The notes under the pieces are model-generated. The model saw only the letters and a list, made by a program, of their open reading frames with translations, had not been told where the DNA came from and did no database searches. A program made the position numbers and the translations under genes. Below are positions 58,276 to 64,000 of a stretch of 64,000 nt of DNA, piece by piece (the first letter of the stretch is position 1; each line of letters starts with the position of its first letter). The DNA comes from Heterodera schachtii. Lineage: Eukaryota > Nematoda > Chromadorea > Rhabditida > Heteroderidae. Location: positions 374,124-438,123 of the forward strand of contig SIJG01000067.1 of NCBI GenBank assembly GCA_023374025.1. The letters are read 5' to 3'.

Positions 58276-58687
58276 TAAAAAAAATTATTTATTTATTGGT
58301 GAATTTTATCTTTTATATTATAATTTAATTTATCATCTATTGCAATAAAGGTTGGAACATTGATTTTATTTATTTTTTTGTGCATAATTTTTTTTATAAT
58401 TGTATCAAACATTTTCACAATGATTTGTTATTAACCCAATTTAAATGATTTTGTAAATTTATTTGCTGAGAAACTCATTTTTTAATAGTCTTAATGTTGA
58501 CACGCTGCACCTAAGAAAACATTGACAAATATGATGCATTTACTCGTGCATGTCACAGAAAATGCGCTCTTGAGCCGAGAAAATATAGTTTTAAAATATT
58601 TTAAAAGAATAATTATTTCTATTATCATTATCATAAACTTTTATTCACGAATCTTTTAATATTCTAATAATTCAATCACCTTTTGAG

Positions 58688-59503
58688 GTTTAGTTTATTT
58701 TTGCTTTTATGTTTTAAAAAATTCATTGTTATCTTAAATTATCATTAAGCATTTAATAGAGTAATTAATGTTCATGTATTATTTCGTACCTTTCTCATTT
58801 TTATTGGTCTTTTGCATTTAATTTCTACTCATTCTACACGATTTTTAACTTTTTAATGAACATATTTGAAGTTAATTAATATTATTTATTGACCAACTGT
58901 TCTCTTCCATTTGCATAATTTATGTGATATTGGTTAAAAATTTATTGTTTTTAATTTTGTAATCAGATTTCAATCAATTAAATTTTTAACTATTTGAGAA
59001 AATTTTTGATACATTTGATCTTAAAAGTTTAAATTTCGAATTAAATTTTTATTCTAATTGGTTTTTCATCACTTAAAATATGTTGAGATTAATCATCATA
59101 AAATATTTATTTTTACATTCCATTAACGATTGTTTTATTCTATATTCTATATTTTGATTTTTGAATTTGTTTTAGAATTACTTATAATTTACTACCAATT
59201 AAATGAATTAAAATATGTTATGATTTAAATTGGAAATTTTTTTTACAGAAATCTACTTATGGTCTTTATTTATTTTATTTATTACGCTATTATGTTGGAT
59301 TTATATATTTTATATTTAATTTTTCTCAATAATTTAAAATTAATGTGATTTTATATTCATATTCCGTTCGTTGTTCGGATATGCATAATTTAATTTCATT
59401 AAGGGCGCATTTCTTATCTCACGTTTCATTTCAACTAATAATGGCATTCATCACAATTGCAAATTCATATAAGAACCCTTTTAAATGTTACTAAACGCTC
59501 ATT
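58688..59503 (+). repeat. Large dispersed repeat, uninterrupted copy
   Basis: About 800 bp aligning with 50952-51285 plus 52268-53090. At 59008-59020 it reads GATACATTTGATCTT, where the other copy has CATTTGTT, the foldback element and CATTTGTT again, so it shows the site before insertion. No coding capacity and no terminal repeats were found; class unknown. Confidence 0.8.
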
Positions 59504-59816
59504 GTTTTGGTACTTTGAACACATATGGAATTGCATGTTTATTACCTAAAAAATATTCATTTGAAAGCAAATTAATTTAAAAATAATTTAAATATTTTTA
59601 TGTGCTAAAAAAAATTACATTTTAAATATGTGAATTTTGGTTTTTTCTAGCAGAATTTATAAACCTTAGTAAATTTTTTCGTTAAAAACCAACAAACACA
59701 GCATTACTTTGTTCAATTGAGTTATCAAATAAGCAAAATAACAATACATTTATCGGTAAGCGGTCAATTTTTACCTTGGCTATGATTTTCTTAAAGATTT
59801 TATGGATACAGATTTT

Positions 59817-60415
59817 ACGTGCTGAGTCGATTCCGAAAAAAACTCAGTGTGGGCGTTCCAAAAAAAAAACTAAGTGTGGGCGATCCAAAAAAACTCAGTG
59901 ATTGATAAATTAAAAAATTAATTAAATAATTCAATTCACCAAATCACGGCGCCGTCCGGTTAACCCTAATGTACGGCAGGACAAAAGTCATTTTCAAATT
60001 TTTTTTAAATTTTTCAATTTTTCGCATCACTTCTCGTCGATTTTCTACGTTTGTAGTAGACACAACCGGACGCCATTGTTACCGTTTTGTAGAGCTCATC
60101 GAGCTGTACAAAAATGCTGCTGGTACCGGCACGCTTAGCTTGGGTTCCCCATCGACAGGGTCGGGGGTGAGGCTGAGGGTCCTCCGACAGATGTGCCCGA
60201 CCCATGACGGGCTCCAACTGAATGGATCAAGAACCGGACCCGGCCTGGGAGAGCCCTTGAAAAACTGAACAAAAAATTGTTCTTAACCGGGCCGGCCCGG
60301 ATTCCGGATCAGGCACTATTGGTGCCCCGAAGTGGTGCGATCGGCTTCCGGAATGACCAATCAATCACTGAGTTTTTTTGGATCGCCCACACTGTTTTTT
60401 GGATCGACCTAGCAC
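59817..60415. mobile_element. Non-autonomous DNA transposon with GC-rich cargo
   Basis: The ends are inverted (GTGCTGAGTCGATTCC against the inverse of GGATCGACCTAGCAC), each followed by GTGGGCG-ATCCAAAAAA-type units and a shared ACTCAGTGATTGA block. A perfect 8-bp duplication CAGATTTT flanks it (59809-59816 and 60416-60423). The inside (59948-60360) is far richer in GC than the neighbourhood and has nested inverted pairs (GTCCGGTT/AACCGGAC; ATTCCGG/CCGGAAT) and a perfect palindrome CCGGGCCGGCCCGG (60287-60300). Confidence 0.8.
60050..60268. pseudogene. Possible captured coding fragment in the 59.8-kb element
   Basis: The GC-rich cargo has open frames on both strands: plus (FVVDTTGRHCYRFVELIELY then KNAAGTG) and minus (SSIFVQLDELYKTVTMASG). 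Neither is clearly the coding strand and I recognise neither. The plus frame has weak similarity in feel to the end of an SH2 domain, which I do not claim. The composition contrast with the AT-rich ends suggests capture of foreign or host DNA. Confidence 0.25.
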
Positions 60416-60429
60416 CAGATTTTTATAGT

Positions 60430-61440
60430 TTAAATGTTCTTTTTTCTTTTATGTAATCCATTTTTTTAGCAAATTTATTTAAATCATTATTATATTTTAA
60501 CGTTTTTGGTTTTCTCTATAAAAAAATATTTTAATGTATTATTCTCTTGTTTGAGATGAGGAGACTCTTCATATTCCCATTTCTCTTGACTTTTTAATAA
60601 AAGATAACAATTTATTTTTTAAACAATCAATTATAAAAATAAAAATAAAAAACAGAAGAGTGAGGTGCAAAAAATGACATTAATTTTAACATATTATTTT
60701 AGTATACAGAGCATTATTATTAATTAGTGTAAAATTTAAAATTTTTTACCAAATTTTTAGCAATTTATATTTTTAATTAGATAAGTTTTGGATTTTAATT
60801 TCTCGTAAATTCGTGTGTTCAAGAAGTCGTCGTATTTTTCTTGTATAAATAATAAATAAAAACAATTTTTGTTAATTTTTAATATCTCTTTTTAAATTCG
60901 CTAAATACATTGATTTTTATTTTGTTGTATAATTTAAATATGGTGCATTTACTCGTGTACTCGCATGCGTAACGAAGAAAATCGGCCTTCAGTCCAAGAA
61001 AAAATTCACTTTTAAAATATTATAAAAATTTTTTATTTTGAATGAATAATTATTTTCCATTATCATTGTCATAAAATTTTATTATCGATATGGGTGGAGA
61101 AAATCTTTGTTTTTGCAAAACAAATATTAATTTGTTGTCTTGGTTTTAGTCCAAATATTATCGGTTGATTAGATTTTAAATTTTTTATTAAAATAACATA
61201 GTTAATAATCATTAATTTAATTTTTTCATTAATCTTTTATATAAGAATATTATTAAAGGTATTTAAAATGTTGTTTTTATAAATGTTTTGGATTGTTTTT
61301 TAAATAATATTCATTAATATATTCTATAATAATCAAACAGTCTTAGCTCATTTTAACTTTTGAATTATTAGTTTATTGTGAATCAGCCAAAAATTTTTAA
61401 TTAGAAAGGGAAAAAGAGAAACGCTCTTCTGCTAAATCGA
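60430..61440. other. T-rich intergenic tract
   Basis: No gene is supported. 60944-61000 (GGTGCATTTACTCGTGTACT) resembles 58532-58580, another dispersed repeat trace. Confidence 0.45.
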
Positions 61441-61444
61441 ATAA

Positions 61445-61725
61445 ATGAAAGTAATTATTGGGAGAAGAACACATTTCAGTAGAACGGTGGCTCCGCGTCT
61501 TTTTATATTGATTAAGAAACAAAGGGAGCATTGAGAGAGAGAGGGGAGAGAGAAAGATTGAGAGAAAGAAAGGAAAGAGAGAGAGAGAGATGGGGGGCAG
61601 AGAAAGAGGAAAAAGATTGAGAGAGAAAAGGAAAGAGAGAATAAGATAAATAGAGAGGGACGAAGAGAGAGAAAGAAAGATGAGCGAGGGAGGAAGTGGG
61701 ACAGAGAAAGAGAGAAAGTAATAGA
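61445..61725 (+). repeat. GA-tailed dispersed repeat, copy 5
   Basis: CCGCGTCTTTTTATATTGAT followed by a 210-bp GA tract, as at 45540-45652. Upstream TTGGGAGAAGAACACATTTC also aligns. The minus-strand open frame of S, L and F is an artefact. Confidence 0.65.
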
Positions 61726-61938
61726 GAATTAAAGACCAAAATATTTAAAAATCACTTAAACAATTAATGAAAAATAAAATATCGATTAAATACATTAGTT
61801 TTGTTTTTTAATGATTTCCAATTGCTGGCAAACAAAAAACTGCTGGTCATCTGGCAAACATTCCAAGAACCGGTTATTTTAACAGTTTCATTTACATCAA
61901 TTAGGCAAAAAAAAGCCGTGCTTTATCACACTTATAAC

Positions 61939-62106
61939 TAGTGATGCAATTTTAGGCACGAAAGCTGCCAAAATAGGTAGGCTTTAGGTCCTAAAAACCC
62001 CCAATTAAGTTTTAAAAAAAAGCTAAAAAACTCTTTTAAGGGATCTAAAATTACAAAATTTATTCAAAAAATAAAAAATTAGGAAAACCTAAAAATTTCA
62101 TCCCTA
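61939..62106. mobile_element. Old hAT-like miniature element, 168 bp
   Basis: Left end TAGTGATGCAATTTTAGGC, right end CCTAAAAATTTCATCCCTA, imperfect inverse copies and clearly of the TAGGGATG family (12038-12102, 40935-41532). The flanks CTTATAAC and CTGTTAAA share only five of eight bases, as expected for an old insertion. The inside has CTAAAAA/AGGTCCTAAAAACCC motifs only. Confidence 0.65.
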
Positions 62107-62482
62107 CTGTTAAAATGAGTTTTCTTTTGTCGCAATGGCGGTTTTGGATGAGTTTCATAGATGTTGAGTCTCCGGACGGATTTTCTTCAATTTAATGCTG
62201 TTGAAGACCTCTAAGAATTAAAAAACTTAAATTTGAACCTAATTGTGGACATAGGCGACAAGTGTGTGGATCTACTAAACTCGGTATAACACAAAATTAA
62301 TTTTCGAAAATTTGTATGGACACGGTATATCATACAATTAAAAAATAAATAATAATTTTAAAAATTTAGTTGCAAACCAAATTTACAATCCACACAGCGT
62401 CCGGTCGAAATTGTCATGACAAAAACAAGTTTTCTGCAACAAGCACCCAAAAAAGAATTTTTGTGAAAATTAGAGCTGATCG

Positions 62483-62590
62483 GGACCGGGAATTTTGACA
62501 AAAACCTGGACCGGGGCTTTTCGGGTTGAAAACCCGGTCCTTTTTGGCTGGGTAAACCGGGAATAGTCCCAGTTCCGGTAATCACTAATC
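62483..62590. repeat. ACCGGGA-type repeat, copy 2
   Basis: GGGACCGGGAATTTTGAC, GGACCGGGGCTTTTCGGGTTG-like and TTTTTGGCTGGGTAAACCGG follow as at 54659-54775. The start (TAGAGCTGATCGGGAC) and the inverse of the end (TAGTGATTACCGGAAC) are roughly inverted, suggesting a small transposon with decayed ends. No duplication of the target site was found. Confidence 0.55.
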
Positions 62591-62599
62591 TCACATAAT

Positions 62600-64000
62600 T
62601 TATCCTCTTCATGTGCCATTATGGTCGCTTCATCACTCATCTTTCGTCTTTCATATTTAAAATTTAGCAATTTACTATTTTTTAAGAATTTCGAACTAAA
62701 TGAAGTCTCTTTTTTAGATTATCTAATTTAATTAGGCATATTTTTATTGATTCTTGTTTTTCTGAAAACTTTCTTTATTTACTCGTATAATTTCTTAGAA
62801 TTATATATTTCTGCCTAGAGAAGAATTACTTTTCTTTTATTTAATTTTGTAACAATAGTAAAATTGGAGTTTAATTATTAGCTTTTTTCATTATTTATTA
62901 ACATTAACTTTCTGCATTTTCACATTCCAGCAACTAGCAAAATTGATTTGAAAAAACGTATTCAGAACATTCCATTCACGACTCATCATGCTGGTATGGG
63001 CCAAATCTGTTGCTTACTCCGGAGCGAACTTTTTTAATCGTTTTATATTATTTATTCCACTTTATACGATATTTTTGTAGTTTTTTTATTTTAAATTGCT
63101 GTTATTTTATATGCATTCTATACGCTTCAGTTTTTGTAAAGTCTACAATTTATTGTTGTATTAAGCGAAATTTACAAAAAAAAATTTTTGTATTACAATT
63201 TAAGCTTTTCCTTATGCGATAAATTTCAATTTTTTTGTTTTTATGAAGATTATTAATAAGAAAATAATGTGGGATCAGTGGACCATTGCTGACTTCCTCC
63301 GAACTCTTCCATAACATAAAAGTATTAATATTTATTGTTGACTCATATTTTTTATATTATAATTAATTTACCATTTATTGAAACATCGTTAATCTCCTTC
63401 TTTCTTGTCTTTGATGGGCTCAATTACAACAATTATTATAAATACTAAGAAGATTCAATTTATAAAAACAGTGAAATTTTAAAAATTCTATAATTGACGA
63501 AAATATATCAGCCTCATAATTCATTATTTCATCTTAATTAAAATTCCAAAATATTTTTTATTTAATTACTGCATTTGATCAATTATATAGCATATTTATG
63601 TTTATTTATCTTTTATAGTTTAAAATTGTCGTTCCTTAAAAATATTTGAATCAATGTTTTTAAATATAGTTTTTTGTATAAATATTGGTTATTTCACTTA
63701 AACTCCATAAAATATTATTTTTTTTTGAAGAAGAAGATTTAAAATAATTGCATTTGGTCTAATTAATAAAATTTAAGTAATAGTTTTGTTAAACAATTTA
63801 AATCCTTGTTTTTATTATATCATATAGTTTACAATTTAAAAAAAACATAAACCCCATCCTCCCGTTAAATTGCCTCATTATCAATTTTTTCGACTTCATT
63901 ATTTTGATTTATGCTCCCTCAACTGCAAATGTTTCTGCCTTGGGTTTTTATTTAAATAATTTTTCTAATGATTATTATTAATTCTTAATTTTCGGGTTAT
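62600..64000. other. T-rich intergenic tract to the window end
   Basis: No gene is supported. It contains two repeat traces: 63289-63316 (GCTGACTTCCTCCGAACTCT, as at 58240) and 63850-63885 (CTCCCGTTAAATTGCCTCAT, as at 53870). A GC-richer island at 62930-63030 has no supported frame. Confidence 0.45.

Noticed and set aside
60050..60268. SH2-domain identification of the plus-strand frame
   Set aside because: The resemblance is slight, the minus strand is equally open, and no conserved phosphotyrosine-binding arginine can be placed.
62120..62300. GC-richer stretch with short frames (MSFIDVESPDGFSSI; NLNLIVDIGDKCVDLLNS) that might be exons
   Set aside because: The frames are short, in different phases and without defendable splice sites; not enough to call a gene, though it could be a gene relic.

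Overview
The window reads as repeat-rich, extremely AT-rich animal nuclear DNA. A nematode is my best guess, from the base composition, the short T-rich splice-acceptor-like sites (for example TTTTCCAG) and the style of the retroelement. This is inference and no single marker gene proves it. There is no sign of bacterial gene organisation, and I found no rRNA, tRNA, spliced-leader RNA or CRISPR array.

Only one convincingly intact gene is present: the 1330-codon Gag-Pol reading frame of a complete Ty3/gypsy LTR retrotransposon (4035-8962). Its two 237-bp LTRs are identical as far as I can read, it is flanked by the 5-bp duplication AAAGC, and it has a recognisable primer binding site and polypurine tract. 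Its 5' leader holds a striking array of seven small hairpins, each with the same one-base bulge. The element is far more GC-rich than its surroundings and is clearly a recent insertion.

The rest is a graveyard of non-autonomous DNA transposons and dispersed repeats. Several have ends I can define to the base from terminal inverted repeats (TIRs) and target-site duplications (TSDs): 10722-12342 (TTAA-type, with a 65-bp tandem array), 12038-12102 (a 65-bp miniature hAT-like element nested in the former), 25077-26051 (hAT-like, TSD GTTTAGTT), 40935-41532 (hAT-like, TSD GTTATCAT), 51294-52258 (foldback, TSD CATTTGTT), 59817-60415 (TSD CAGATTTT) and 61939-62106 (degenerate). Further foldback repeats lie at 30205-30400, 43088-43341, 46674-47431 and 54124-54498. 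A family ending in (GA)n tracts occurs at 17.2, 41.6-42.3 (tandem pair), 45.5 and 61.5 kb, with a related 690-bp purine tract at 24.05-24.74 kb.

The most intriguing observation is that two foldback elements about 4.5 kb apart (46.7-47.4 and 51.3-52.3 kb), with unrelated arms, carry between their arms the same short C-terminal coding tail (pattern HLRxLQYRLxxNDxxxW, then stop) in opposite orientations. Both also carry 15-bp G-rich tandem motifs. They may be deletion derivatives of one undescribed transposon lineage, or elements that captured the same host gene.

Two other short stretches look like host exons (23.63-23.86 and 29.79-30.07 kb), but I recognise neither. Long AT-rich tracts fill the rest. 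They switch between A-rich and T-rich on the given strand in blocks of several kb, which may reflect the orientation of old dispersed repeats.
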